64,000 nt of DNA from Actinophytocola algeriensis (GCF_014203735.1 NZ_JACHJQ010000003.1:62001-126000), one strand, 5' to 3'. Counted from the stretch's first letter, positions 16,301 through 24,838 are shown. Translations and numbers: made by a program. The notes: generated by a model from the sequence alone, not told the origin.

Positions 16301-17062
16301 GTGGATCGAGCGACATCACGCGGCGGCATGGGCTATCGCGCGATTGCGGACGCCCTTCGGGCTGAGATCGATACGGGGGACTTGGCTCCTGGCAGCAAGG
16401 TACCCAGCGAGAACGAGCTGATGAGCACTTACGGCGTGGAGCAGCCCACCGCTCGCCGCGCTCTCGAAGTGCTCAAGAACGAAGGCTTGATCGTGGCTCG
16501 CCGTGGAGCGGGCACGTTCGTTCGCGAGTTCCGCTTGTACCGTCGTCGCTCTCCCGCGCGCTTGGCTGAGTCAGGCTGGAACGCAGGCCGCTCGATCTGG
16601 CAGACCGACGACGCCAAACGGCCGACCAGCATCGATCACATAGAGATCGCCACGGTCGACGCACCTGACCACGTTGCGAGCGTTCTCGGCTTGCAGGACG
16701 GCGAAAAGGCAGTCGTACGTCGACGCAGGTACCTGGTCGATGACGTGCCGATCCAGTTCGCGACTTCGTACTACCCAGAGCCCATCGTGCGCGGCACACA
16801 GGTTGCCGAGAAGAACACCGGCGACGGTGGCGTGTACGCACGTCTAGCCGAACTCGGATGCAAGCCGGTCGACTTCCGTGAAGAGCTTCGGTCCAGGATG
16901 CCGCGTGAGGCAGAGGCGAAGCTGCTCGATCTCGCGCAAGGAACGCCAGTGATCCTGGTTGTCCGTACTGCTTACACGGCAGGCGGGCAAGCCGTCGAGG
17001 TCAATGAGATGGTGCTGGACTCCAGCTCCTACATACTTGAATACGGCTTCTCCTCCAGTTGA
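16301..17062 (+). CDS. GntR-family repressor of the AICE (KorSA-like)
   Basis: 253 residues. Winged helix at about 10-75 (MGYRAIADALRAEIDTGDLA, SENELMSTYGVEQPTARRAL, RRGAGTFV) and a UTRA/HutC effector domain at about 90-250. In pSAM2 the GntR protein KorSA represses the pra activator to keep the element integrated; the same order (gntR then pra-like gene) is seen here. Start GTG at 16301 is spaced 8 bases from GAGAGGAGG; two in-frame GTGs just upstream are alternatives. Confidence 0.88.
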   Translation: MDRATSRGGMGYRAIADALRAEIDTGDLAPGSKVPSENELMSTYGVEQPTARRALEVLKNEGLIVARRGAGTFVREFRLYRRRSPARLAESGWNAGRSIWQTDDAKRPTSIDHIEIATVDAPDHVASVLGLQDGEKAVVRRRRYLVDDVPIQFATSYYPEPIVRGTQVAEKNTGDGGVYARLAELGCKPVDFREELRSRMPREAEAKLLDLAQGTPVILVVRTAYTAGGQAVEVNEMVLDSSSYILEYGFSSS

Positions 17063-17116
17063 CTAGGGAAGGGACCACGACACCTTTCCGAGCGCACGCA
17101 GATTCGCGTTTGCAAC

Positions 17117-17128
17117 CTCTGTACAGAA
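17117..17128. promoter_or_regulatory. GntR operator candidate O2
   Basis: CTCTGTACAGAA, one mismatch from TTCTGTACAGAA, in the promoter region of the Pra-like gene 69 bases before its start. Confidence 0.65.
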
Positions 17129-17174
17129 CTATCTTGCTTCGCGACCGTCCCACTGCTTCACTGGATGTAGTGAG

Positions 17175-17186
17175 TTCTGTACAGAA
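17175..17186. promoter_or_regulatory. GntR operator candidate O3
   Basis: TTCTGTACAGAA, a perfect 12-bp palindrome overlapping the edge of the AAGGAGG ribosome-binding site of the Pra-like gene. Repressor bound here would block transcription elongation or initiation of that gene. Confidence 0.7.
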
Positions 17187-17196
17187 GGAGGTTGTG

Positions 17197-17550
17197 ATGC
17201 TGCGGAACATCCCGGTGGAGCTGTCCGGCCACAAGGTGCTGGTGACGGAGGCTCCGACGGTGAAGACCCGTGAGGGCAAGGACGGTCAGCCGGAGGTCGT
17301 GACTGACCGGGACGGTGCGACTCAGTTCGTGGTGGTCCTGTTCGTGAAGCCGCGGCCGAACGCGTCCGGCTACGCGGGTAAGGGTGCGGAGATCAAGTGC
17401 ACGCTGGAGACGGATCCGGGCGACGAGGTGACTGACGGTGACCTCGTCGAGCTGGTGAACCCGCGGGTGTCGCACTGGGAGAACGAGCTGGACGGCCGGA
17501 TGATGTCCGGCCTTGCGTGGCGCGCGACCGCAATCAAGCCGGTCGCCTGA
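17197..17550 (+). CDS. Pra-like activator of AICE replication/excision
   Basis: 117 residues, no enzymatic motif. The layout (short N-terminus, TREGKDGQPEVVTDRDGATQFVVVLFV, acidic middle, ending GLAWRATAIKPV) resembles the Pra activators of pSAM2-type elements, and position directly after the GntR gene and two operator palindromes supports it. Pra switches on rep, xis and int. Assignment is from general resemblance and context. Confidence 0.6.
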   Translation: MLRNIPVELSGHKVLVTEAPTVKTREGKDGQPEVVTDRDGATQFVVVLFVKPRPNASGYAGKGAEIKCTLETDPGDEVTDGDLVELVNPRVSHWENELDGRMMSGLAWRATAIKPVA

Positions 17551-17766
17551 AACTTCCCGTCGAATAGCTAATTCGAGCGAATTCCTTTAAGCCGTTTTTC
17601 TGGGCTGTCTGTTCTTTGTCAATTTCACAGTGGGCCGATCTATGCCTTCTTCCGGCGCTGCAAGACGTGTCGGGAGAGGAAGGGTTTCGTTTGTTCCCGC
17701 GCTGGTCGTTGCGACTGGTGCGGGGGCATTCGTGGCGCTTTCTGTTGGCAGGTAGGGAGGTTGGTG

Positions 17767-17946
17767 GTGACACGGAGAGTCCGGCCGGTGGTGGTACGGC
17801 AGCGGATCACGGAACGGCTGGAGCGTGAGCGGGCGCGGATGGAGTCGTGCCCGGATGAGGAGTTGCTGGTGTCGCCGGTGTGGCGGCAGGGCTATCTGGC
17901 GGGTTTGCGGATCGCACGGGTAATCGTGCGGGAAGGCGGGGAATGA
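17767..17946 (+). CDS. Small basic AICE protein
   Basis: 59 residues, Arg-rich N-terminus (TRRVRPVVVRQRITERLERE) and a C-terminal RQGYLAGLRIARVIVREG. No recognised family. GTG at 17767 is 6 bases from GGGAGG. Its stop overlaps the next start (ATGA), beginning a four-gene run. The gap 17551-17766 before it holds no gene I can support. Confidence 0.55.
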   Translation: MTRRVRPVVVRQRITERLERERARMESCPDEELLVSPVWRQGYLAGLRIARVIVREGGE

Positions 17947-18131
17947 TGCGCGAGATCGAACGCATTATCGAGGCGGCGAACGCGGCGTATCGGGAGTTCG
18001 TGGCGGCAGAGCCGGATCGGGAAGTGCGGGACGTGGTGCGGAACGCGGTCCGGTTCCTGGCGGTGGATCTAACGGCTGCGGCGAAGTTCGCGGCCTCGAC
18101 GACGGACCCGTCGATACGGAGGGTGGCGTAG
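17943..18131 (+). CDS. Small helical AICE protein
   Basis: 62 residues, mostly amphipathic helix (REIERIIEAANAAYREFVAA). Starts on an ATGA overlap with the gene before and ends immediately before the next ATG. Unknown function; conserved-looking position among the small genes upstream of the translocase. Confidence 0.6.
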   Translation: MMREIERIIEAANAAYREFVAAEPDREVRDVVRNAVRFLAVDLTAAAKFAASTTDPSIRRVA

Positions 18132-18395
18132 ATGCAGATCGATGCGGTGAACCGGAAGGCGCGGCAGAAGTACGCGTCGTTCGTGTCCGCGATGGACATG
18201 GTCCGTGAGGCGCTGGACAACCTGACCCCGGTGATCGCGAAGGTGCGCAAGCCCTCGGGGAGTTCGGGGTGGACGGTGCCGACGCGGGAGGAGCTGGCCG
18301 GGCTGAAGCGGACCGCGACGGAGGAGCTGGAGCGGTTGCGGGCGAAGTCGAAGAAGTACGAGGCGGAGCTGGTCTCGCGGGAGTGGAGGCTCTGA
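18132..18395 (+). CDS. Small coiled-coil AICE protein
   Basis: 87 residues. A long C-terminal helix with heptad spacing (EELERLRAKSKKYEAELVSR) suggests a coiled coil. Begins on the base after the preceding stop and overlaps the following start by one base. No family recognised. Confidence 0.6.
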   Translation: MQIDAVNRKARQKYASFVSAMDMVREALDNLTPVIAKVRKPSGSSGWTVPTREELAGLKRTATEELERLRAKSKKYEAELVSREWRL

Positions 18396-18598
18396 TGGCG
18401 CATCAGGTGGACCGGGCTCTGGATGACCTGGGCAACGCGATGGCGATGCTGCGGCAGGCGATGCGCGGTGTTCCGGCGCGACGGCAGGCGTTCAAGGCCA
18501 ACCACGACCGGATGGCGCGGGAGATGGCACGTCTGACGGTGGCGGTGACGGACGCGCGGTCGGTGATCGAGCCGGAGAAGAAGCGGCGCAAGCGCTAG
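18395..18598 (+). CDS. Small helical AICE protein, basic tail
   Basis: 67 residues, helical, with a run of methionines (GNAMAMLRQAMRG) and a basic C-terminus (EKKRRKR). Last gene of the small block, followed 28 bases later by a terminator hairpin. Possibly an accessory DNA-binding protein, but nothing shows this directly. Confidence 0.58.
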   Translation: MAHQVDRALDDLGNAMAMLRQAMRGVPARRQAFKANHDRMAREMARLTVAVTDARSVIEPEKKRRKR

Positions 18599-18625
18599 CC
18601 GGACAACACAGAACGGGCAGGGATC

Positions 18626-18655
18626 GGCCCCGATCACTCACGGGTGATCGGGGCC
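18626..18655. terminator. Strong hairpin terminator before traB
   Basis: GGCCCCGATCAC, six-base loop, GTGATCGGGGCC: 12 perfect base pairs followed by TTCT. It separates the small-gene block from the transfer genes, implying traB has its own promoter or depends on readthrough. Confidence 0.75.
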
Positions 18656-18689
18656 TTCTGCTGCCCGCGGAATGGGAGGTGAACGGATC

Positions 18690-20078
18690 GTGGGCAAGGC
18701 AAGCCGCGGGAACGCGGGCAAGCAGGAGTCGACGCGTCGGCCGGGTGCGGAGTGGCGTGCGGCGTTGTGGGCGGTGCGGCATCCGGGGAGTCTGCTGGTG
18801 CCGGGCGCGCTCGGCTGGGGCTGCGCGGAGCTGGGGCCGGTGACCATGGGTGTCGGGGCCGGGGCGGCGGCTGCGGCGGCTGGCGCATGGTACCGGGGGC
18901 ACCCGGACAGCTTCGACCGGGTCGTCACGCCGCGGGTGCGGTCGGCGCGGCGTCGGTGGTGGACCTACCGGGGTGGCCGGTGGCGCAAGGCCATGCAGGA
19001 CTGCGAGCTGTTCACCACTCACCGCAAGACCGGCGCGGATCACTTCCCGCGTGTGGTGAAGGTGCGGGCGCACTCGCCGACCGTGGACACGGTGTGGGTG
19101 GAGCTGGCCCGCGGTCAGTCGGCCCGGTCCTTCACCGACCGGGTGGAGGAGCTGTGCTCGGCGCTGAACGTGGAGCGCATCGGGATCGAGAAGGTCAAGC
19201 CGCGGGTGGTCGGGCTGGTGGTGCAGCACGCGGAGCCGTTCACGGAGGTCATCGATGCGCCGGAGATGCCGGCGGATTCCGATGCGGTGGACCTGTCCTC
19301 GATCTACCTCGGGGACGACGAGTTCGGCGGCGACTGGCGTGAGTCCCTGAACGGGAACCACTGGTTCGTCGCGGGTGCGACTGGTGCGGGGAAGAACAGC
19401 ATCGGATGGTCTCTGCTGCGCACCCTCGCTCCGCTGATCCGGGACGGGCTGGTGCGGCTGTGGGTCTGCGACCCCAAGCAGATGGAGTTCGCCAAGCTCG
19501 CGCCGATCGCTCACCGCTACGCGGCCACCGATGAGGACTGCGCCGACCTGATCGCCGACTACGTCGACGACCTCAAGACCGCACAGCAGGATCTCGGCGG
19601 CAAGGGCAAGCGCACCCTCACAGTCTCGGTGGAAACGCCGGTCAACCTCCTGATCCTCGACGAGATGGGCGCACTGCTCGCTTACGGCGACTATGCCCGG
19701 GACAACCGCCGCAACCTGGCGGTGGTCGGGTCGCAGGGCCGTTCCTCGGGTCACCACATGGTCGGGTTCGTCCAGGAGCCCACCAAGGACACGGTGCCGG
19801 TGCGGGACCTGTTCACCGTGCGGGTGTGCCTGCGGCTGACCGCGGCCGGGCAGGTCGACGGCGTGCTTGGGGAAGACGCCCGGCTGCGGGGAGCACTCGC
19901 CGACGAGATCCCGAACGTGCCGGAGACCGCGGGCATCGGCTACGTCGTCCGTCCACGTACGCGGGTCCCGATGCGGGTGCGCGCGGCCTATGTCGACGAC
20001 CGCGAGATCGATCAGCTCGTCAACTTCGTCCGCACCACCACACCGAGTGGGCGGGCCAACCTGGAAGTGGTGGCCTGA
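18690..20078 (+). CDS. traB: TraB/FtsK-like DNA translocase
   Basis: 462 residues. Two hydrophobic segments near 35-70, then a RecA-like FtsK/SpoIIIE motor: Walker A GATGAGKN at about 229-236, Walker B NLLILDEMG around 320. AICE and plasmid TraB proteins pump double-stranded DNA between mycelial cells, needing only this protein and a clt site. GTG start 7 bases behind GGGAGGTGA. Size and layout fit the family. Confidence 0.9.
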   Translation: MGKASRGNAGKQESTRRPGAEWRAALWAVRHPGSLLVPGALGWGCAELGPVTMGVGAGAAAAAAGAWYRGHPDSFDRVVTPRVRSARRRWWTYRGGRWRKAMQDCELFTTHRKTGADHFPRVVKVRAHSPTVDTVWVELARGQSARSFTDRVEELCSALNVERIGIEKVKPRVVGLVVQHAEPFTEVIDAPEMPADSDAVDLSSIYLGDDEFGGDWRESLNGNHWFVAGATGAGKNSIGWSLLRTLAPLIRDGLVRLWVCDPKQMEFAKLAPIAHRYAATDEDCADLIADYVDDLKTAQQDLGGKGKRTLTVSVETPVNLLILDEMGALLAYGDYARDNRRNLAVVGSQGRSSGHHMVGFVQEPTKDTVPVRDLFTVRVCLRLTAAGQVDGVLGEDARLRGALADEIPNVPETAGIGYVVRPRTRVPMRVRAAYVDDREIDQLVNFVRTTTPSGRANLEVVA

Positions 20079-20079
20079 C

Positions 20080-20235
20080 ATGAACATCGTGGCAACCCTC
20101 GTACGGCTCGTGATCGGTGGCGGACTGGCCGCGGTCACCTTCGCCCAGATGGGAATCTCGCCCACGGCGCTGCTCGTGGTCGCGTTCCTGGTGACCGTGG
20201 CGTGGTCACGGCTCTCCCGGCAAGGGGTGGCGTGA
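20080..20235 (+). CDS. Small membrane protein of transfer operon
   Basis: 51 residues, essentially two hydrophobic helices (LVRLVIGGGLAAVTFAQMG and PTALLVVAFLVTVAWS). Begins two bases after the traB stop and overlaps the next start by one base. Probably a spread-type (Spd) protein for movement through septa; inferred from context. Confidence 0.65.
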   Translation: MNIVATLVRLVIGGGLAAVTFAQMGISPTALLVVAFLVTVAWSRLSRQGVA

Positions 20236-20447
20236 TGTTGCGCGCCACAGGACGGATGTTCGGGACGTGGCTGCGGGTCACGCTCCTGCTCGGGCTCGCG
20301 GTGATCGTGGTCGGCTGGATCTGGGGCTTTGGCACCGGCCCGTTCGTCGTGGCTGTGGTCGTCGCGATCGCGGTCGAGCTGCTCGCGCTGCGCGGCCTGG
20401 CCCGTGAGTGGGTGTTCGAAGCCCGCGGCCACTGGTGGTGGCTGTGA
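20235..20447 (+). CDS. SpdB-like small membrane protein
   Basis: 70 residues with two membrane helices (about 14-33 and 38-55) and a short cytoplasmic tail ending WWWL. Overlaps both neighbours by one base. Plasmid spread proteins of this size accompany TraB; assignment is contextual. Confidence 0.6.
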   Translation: MLRATGRMFGTWLRVTLLLGLAVIVVGWIWGFGTGPFVVAVVVAIAVELLALRGLAREWVFEARGHWWWL

Positions 20448-20848
20448 TGACCGACCAGCTCGGACTGTTCGGCACCAACCCCGAACCAACACCCTCCAGC
20501 ACGGCACCGGCCCGACAACGGCGGTCCCGCTCGACGGGCACCCCCGCGGTCGCTGCCGACGTTCTCGCCGACGTGCACCACGGCCGGTACGGGCTGCTCG
20601 ACGACGGAGACCGGTACGTGGTGTTCGAGGACGACACCCGCGTCCGGCTCGCGGCTGAGGAGAACGTGCTGGCTTCGCTCGCGGCAGGCGGCTACGTGGA
20701 ACGTCGCCCGATCCGCGACACCGTGTCCTGTCGGCACGGCGCCATCCGCCGCCCGGTGACGCCGTTGCGGCTCACCAAACGCGGCCACGCCCTGATGAAC
20801 CGGTGGGGCGCGCTCGCCTCCTACCGCACTCACTCCGGAAAGGACTGA
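20447..20848 (+). CDS. AICE protein of unknown function (winged-helix-like)
   Basis: 133 residues: a low-complexity N-terminus (to about 35), then a compact domain GRYGLLDDGDRYVVFEDDTR and a helix-rich C-terminal half (LAAGGYVERRPIRD, RLTKRGHALMNRW) that looks like a winged helix. Overlaps the preceding stop by one base. Not otherwise recognised. Confidence 0.6.
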   Translation: MTDQLGLFGTNPEPTPSSTAPARQRRSRSTGTPAVAADVLADVHHGRYGLLDDGDRYVVFEDDTRVRLAAEENVLASLAAGGYVERRPIRDTVSCRHGAIRRPVTPLRLTKRGHALMNRWGALASYRTHSGKD

Positions 20849-20851
20849 CAC

Positions 20852-21049
20852 ATGTCCGCGATCGATACAGCGGCGTCCCGGTACGACGACGCGCTACACC
20901 GCCTCGACGAGGTCATCAAGGTCATTGAGGACATCCCCGTCAACGGCCTCCCCGGCGCGCACTCCCGCATGGCGGTCCGGCTGCTGGCTGAGGCCTACGA
21001 CCTGTGGCGCGGCATCAGCGCTGCCCGTGACTCGCTCACGTGGGGATGA
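20852..21049 (+). CDS. Small helical AICE protein
   Basis: 65 residues, all-helical pattern (ASRYDDALHRLDEVIKVIED, MAVRLLAEAYDLWRGISAA). Sits 3 bases after the preceding gene in the same operon. Unknown function. Confidence 0.6.
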   Translation: MSAIDTAASRYDDALHRLDEVIKVIEDIPVNGLPGAHSRMAVRLLAEAYDLWRGISAARDSLTWG

Positions 21050-21053
21050 GCGC

Positions 21054-21338
21054 ATGAAGATCACCAACGACGGGGCGGTGATGACCTGCGCGGCCGGTCA
21101 CTCCGCCCGTGCCGTCGACGACCAGCGGCCGTACGGGGAATGGCGGGTGTCGTGGCTGCCGGACCGCACCGTCACACGCAACCAGGCGGTGACCGCGCTC
21201 GTGCTCGCGGCGTGCGTCACCGACGGCGCTACCGGCCCGGCACACCAGCACTGGCCACACGTGCAGGGCTGGGCCGCCGAACTCGGCCTCACCGCACCGG
21301 ACGCGGTCACCGCCATCCACCTGGCCTCCACCTACTGA
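21054..21338 (+). CDS. Small AICE protein of unknown function
   Basis: 94 residues. GEWRVSWLPDRTVTRNQAVT with an Ala-rich helix and a closing HVQGWAAELGLTAPDAVTA are typical of small proteins encoded between TraB and RepSA in actinomycete elements, for which no activity is known to me. Four bases after the preceding stop. Confidence 0.6.
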   Translation: MKITNDGAVMTCAAGHSARAVDDQRPYGEWRVSWLPDRTVTRNQAVTALVLAACVTDGATGPAHQHWPHVQGWAAELGLTAPDAVTAIHLASTY

Positions 21339-21359
21339 CACGAGAAAGGAGAACGCGCC

Positions 21360-21977
21360 ATGCGCGGCAAACTCGCCGACGTGATCCGGATCGGCGTCGC
21401 GGTCGTCCTCGGCGGGATCGGCGCGGCAGCCGGGTTCACCCACACCCACGACTGGGCCGTCTCACACGGCCAAACCGGCTGGCTCGCGTGGGCGACCGCG
21501 GTGGTCATCGAGGGCATGGCGGTAGTGGCCGGGTTCGAGATCCACCACGACCGCGCCGCGGGCCACTCGTTCAAGTTCCCGGCTGCGGTGCTGGTGTTCG
21601 GGGTCCTGGTCCAGATGACCGCTCAGGTCGCTGAGGCCGAACCGTCTCCGGCCGGGTGGCTGGTCGCTGCGATGCCCGCGCTCGGCTTCCTCGCGGTCGT
21701 GAAGCTCCTCATGCGCCACACACCCACCGAACCACCCGCGCCTGCTGAGGCGACCGACGCGGCCAAACCAGCGCAGGAAGCATCGACGGCCGTTCCTCGA
21801 GTGCGGCTGCCTGCCGACATCACGGCTCGTATCGACGCCGCGGTGACTGCGGCACGGGATGAGGGCCGCGAACCCTCGATCGAGGACATCCAGCGCGTTG
21901 CCCGGGTGCCGGCGGATTTGGCGCGGCGTGTGCTCGCCAATCGCCCGGCGACCAACGGGCACTCGCTGCACGACTGA
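21360..21977 (+). CDS. SpdB2/DUF2637-like membrane protein
   Basis: 205 residues. Four hydrophobic helices in the first 125 residues (VAVVLGGIGAAAGFTH; AWATAVVIEGMAVVAG; AAVLVFGVLVQM; AAMPALGFLAVVKLLM), then a soluble tail with a helix-turn-helix-like end (SIEDIQRVARVPADLARRVL). This matches the DUF2637/SpdB2 spread proteins of pSAM2-like elements, thought to act with TraB at hyphal septa. Confidence 0.75.
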   Translation: MRGKLADVIRIGVAVVLGGIGAAAGFTHTHDWAVSHGQTGWLAWATAVVIEGMAVVAGFEIHHDRAAGHSFKFPAAVLVFGVLVQMTAQVAEAEPSPAGWLVAAMPALGFLAVVKLLMRHTPTEPPAPAEATDAAKPAQEASTAVPRVRLPADITARIDAAVTAARDEGREPSIEDIQRVARVPADLARRVLANRPATNGHSLHD

Positions 21978-21993
21978 CCCCGCACTCCCATCA

Positions 21994-22026
21994 GGCGGGG
22001 CGCGGCCACACCGGCTGTGTCCCGCC
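21994..22026. promoter_or_regulatory. Imperfect hairpin upstream of repSA
   Basis: GGCGGG and CCCGCC at the ends with inner CACA/TGTG pairing and a CCGGC loop. It lies in the short leader before the rep gene and could modulate rep translation or belong to the origin. A GGAGGTGATCC ribosome-binding site follows at 22050-22060. Confidence 0.4.
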
Positions 22027-22062
22027 TCCTGGTTGTGCCCAACGAACTTGGAGGTGATCCGC

Positions 22063-23412
22063 ATGTGGACGGTCGACGACCGCATCCGTGAACGACTGCG
22101 AGCCGCGGACTACGGCGACTGGCGTGCCCGGGTCGAGGCCATCGGCGGCTGCGCCAAGCCGATCCGGCTCGCCGGAGGCTCGACGCTCATGCACGCCCCG
22201 ACCGGTGAGGTGGTCGACGAGTACGGCGGCACCGCGTGGGTGCCCTGCGGGAACCGGCGCGCCGGGGTGTGCCCGACCTGCTCGGACCGCTACGCCGCCG
22301 ACGCGTTCCACCTCATCCGCGCCGGGCTCTCCGGTGGCTCGAAAGGCGTACCGGAGTCGGTCACCGACCGGCCTCGCGCGTTTGTCACCCTCACGCCGCC
22401 TTCGTTCGGTCAGGTGCACAACCGGGCGTTCTCCAGTGCCGGGCGGCCGTTGCGGTGCCCGTGCGGGGAACGGCACCACGAGCACGACCCGCGGATCGGC
22501 GGGCCGCTCGACGCCGACGGGTACGACTACGTCGGCGCGGTGCTCTGGCAGGCACACACCGGCGTCCTGTGGCACCGGTTCGTCACCCGCCTCCGGCGCG
22601 AGATCGCCAAGCGTGCCGGGATTCGGGTCCGGGACTTCAAACACGTCGCCCGCGTCTCGTACGGCAAGGTCGCCGAGTACCAGCGTCGCGGGCTCGTCCA
22701 CTTCCACGCTGTCGTGCGCCTCGACGGTCCTGACGGCGCGATCAGCCTGCCGCCCGGGTGGGCTACGGCCGAACTGCTCGACGAAGCGGTACGGGCTGCT
22801 GCTGGCGCGATCGCGGTCAAGACCAACCGGCCGGACGGGGCTGCGCTCACCCTCGCCTGGGGCGGACAAGTCGACATTCGCCCGATCCGACGCACGTCCG
22901 ATGTGGAGGACGACGACGGGCAGATCAGCGAACAACGGCTCTCCGGCTACATCGCCAAGTACGCCACCAAGGGCACCGGCAAGACCGAAGCCGCCGACCG
23001 TCCGGTCAGGTCGCAACTGGACATTGACCACCTGCGGATCTCCGACCACCACCGTCGCATGATCCAAACCGCCTGGGACCTCGGGGAGCTGGAGTCCTAC
23101 GAGGACCTGAACCTGCGCCGCTGGGCGCACATGCTCGGGTTCCGCGGCCACTTCCTCACCAAGTCCCGCGCCTACTCCACCACGTTCAAGACCCTCCGCG
23201 GTGACCGCCAGGCGCACCGCCTCACCGAACGGCTGACCGCGCTCGGCATCCCGCCCGAGGACTTCGACGACATCACCGTGATCAACGACTGGGAGTTCAC
23301 CGGCACCGGCTACGCCGACGATGCAGAACGCGAACTCGCCGCCGCCATCGCTGACCGGACACGGCAAGCACGGCTCAGCAAGCACCGACAAGAACAGGAA
23401 CCAGCAGCATGA
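22063..23412 (+). CDS. repSA: RepSA-like rolling-circle replication initiator
   Basis: 449 residues. An N-terminal Cys cluster (CGNRRAGVCPTCSDRY and later CPCGERHHEH) suggests zinc binding. The rolling-circle metal motif is GLVHFHAVVRL near 211-221, and the catalytic tyrosine motif is YIAKYATKGT near 296-305. RepSA-type proteins nick the double-strand origin of AICEs. It overlaps the following xis gene by 4 bases (ATGA). Confidence 0.88.
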   Translation: MWTVDDRIRERLRAADYGDWRARVEAIGGCAKPIRLAGGSTLMHAPTGEVVDEYGGTAWVPCGNRRAGVCPTCSDRYAADAFHLIRAGLSGGSKGVPESVTDRPRAFVTLTPPSFGQVHNRAFSSAGRPLRCPCGERHHEHDPRIGGPLDADGYDYVGAVLWQAHTGVLWHRFVTRLRREIAKRAGIRVRDFKHVARVSYGKVAEYQRRGLVHFHAVVRLDGPDGAISLPPGWATAELLDEAVRAAAGAIAVKTNRPDGAALTLAWGGQVDIRPIRRTSDVEDDDGQISEQRLSGYIAKYATKGTGKTEAADRPVRSQLDIDHLRISDHHRRMIQTAWDLGELESYEDLNLRRWAHMLGFRGHFLTKSRAYSTTFKTLRGDRQAHRLTERLTALGIPPEDFDDITVINDWEFTGTGYADDAERELAAAIADRTRQARLSKHRQEQEPAA

Positions 23413-23594
23413 ACGCACCGAAGCTGTGGGGCATCAAGGACGTCGCCGAATACCTCGGCATCCCCGAACAGACCCTCTACCAGTGGCGCACCAAGGGCTA
23501 CGGGCCTCCCGGACGCCGTGTCGGCAAGTACGTCCGCTACCGCGCGGCCGATGTGATCGAGTGGTTCGAGAAGCTTCCTGCGGAGGTGGCCTGA
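23409..23594 (+). CDS. xis: Excisionase (MerR/AlpA-type HTH)
   Basis: 61 residues, one winged helix-turn-helix (LWGIKDVAEYLGIPEQTLYQ, then RVGKYVRYRAADVIEWFEKL). This is the standard Xis of AICEs, which bends att DNA and steers Int toward excision. Overlaps rep and int by 4 and 1 bases, so rep-xis-int is one translationally coupled operon. Confidence 0.88.
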   Translation: MNAPKLWGIKDVAEYLGIPEQTLYQWRTKGYGPPGRRVGKYVRYRAADVIEWFEKLPAEVA

Positions 23595-24772
23595 TGCCTC
23601 GTCCGCCGCTTCCGGTGGGCACGCACGGCAAGATCACGACGTACGAGGTCGAGCCGGGCAAGTTCCGGGCTCGGTGCGGCTACCGGCACTACGACGGCAA
23701 GGTCTACCCCGTCGAGCGCTACGGCGCGTCTCGGCCGCACGCGGAACGGCGGCTGAAGGAAGCCATCCGGGACTGGCGCGCTCCCGTGGCGGCAGGCGAG
23801 TTCGGGCCGAACAGCCGGTTCCGCGAGATCGCGATGGGGTGGCTGGCCTATTACGAGCGGGACGCCGACCGCGGGTTCAACTCGTGGGGCTCGGTCGACA
23901 CGTACAAGAACAGGCTGACGACGATCGTGCTGCCGGACATCGGCGAGCTGCGGGCGCACGAGATCGAGGCGTCGCCGGTGGTGCTCGACCGGGTGTGCCA
24001 GACGACGCGGGACCGAACGAGCGCCAGCACGGCCAAGATCGTGAAGTCGGTGATCCGGAACGTGTGCCTGTTCGGTGTGCGGGCTGGGGCGTTCGAGACC
24101 AACCCGGCGCGGGACATCGGGCGGATCGAGTCCAAGAAGGCGCGGAACCGGCCTGCCAAGCCGCGGGCCATGACCGCCGACGAGGTGTTCGACCTGCTCG
24201 GCAAGCTCGACGCCGACGAGGCCGCGGTGGCCGCCGACCTGCCGGACCTCGTGCGGCTGTTCCTCGCCACCGGTGAGCGGACCGGCGAGGCGCTGGCGGC
24301 CGACTGGGAGGACTTCGACGCCGACGCCAAGCAGCTCACCATGGCGGGCAACGTCATCCGGGCCACCGGGAAGGGCCGGATCATCAACCGCGGCAAGACC
24401 GACAACGCGGTCCGGCCGGTGCCGCTCGCCGACTGGTGCGTGCGCATGCTCGTCCACCGGCACGACGCCCTCGGCCGACCGGCGGAAGGGCCGATCTTCC
24501 CCAGCTCGACCGGCACCATCCGTGAGGCCAGCAACGTCCGGAACCGGGCGTGGAACCCGTTCAAGCAGCGCGCCGGGTACGAGTGGGTCACCTTCCGCAC
24601 GTTCCGCAAGACCGTGGCCACCCTGCTCGACGCCGCAGGGCTCACCGCGCGCCAGATCGCCGACATCCTCGGCCACGCGCACCCGTCGATGACGCAGGAC
24701 GTGTACATGGGCCGCGGCGCGGTCAGCCGGGACGGCGCGGACGCCCTGCATGCCGCCCTCGGTCAGGAGTAA
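23594..24772 (+). CDS. int: Tyrosine-recombinase integrase of the AICE
   Basis: 392 residues. N-terminal arm-binding part, SAM-like core-binding domain (about 75-165), catalytic domain from about 190. Visible catalytic residues: Arg in GERTGEALAADW (about 227), Arg in FRTFRKTVATLL (about 336; the usual His is Arg in this branch), His in ILGHAHPSM, nucleophile Tyr in MTQDVYMGRG (about 370). Ends 66 bases before attR, as expected for a tRNA-targeting integrase. Confidence 0.93.
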   Translation: MPRPPLPVGTHGKITTYEVEPGKFRARCGYRHYDGKVYPVERYGASRPHAERRLKEAIRDWRAPVAAGEFGPNSRFREIAMGWLAYYERDADRGFNSWGSVDTYKNRLTTIVLPDIGELRAHEIEASPVVLDRVCQTTRDRTSASTAKIVKSVIRNVCLFGVRAGAFETNPARDIGRIESKKARNRPAKPRAMTADEVFDLLGKLDADEAAVAADLPDLVRLFLATGERTGEALAADWEDFDADAKQLTMAGNVIRATGKGRIINRGKTDNAVRPVPLADWCVRMLVHRHDALGRPAEGPIFPSSTGTIREASNVRNRAWNPFKQRAGYEWVTFRTFRKTVATLLDAAGLTARQIADILGHAHPSMTQDVYMGRGAVSRDGADALHAALGQE

Positions 24773-24838
24773 ACCGGGGGTTTTCTGGGGGCGCGATCAT
24801 GGACCGTGGGTGAAGGGCCTTCATGACCAGGCCGTTTG

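Noticed and set aside
18492-20507. 671-residue minus-strand frame across the traB region
   Set aside because: Shadow of traB and its neighbours, His/Arg/Pro-rich, no motif, crosses several real gene boundaries.
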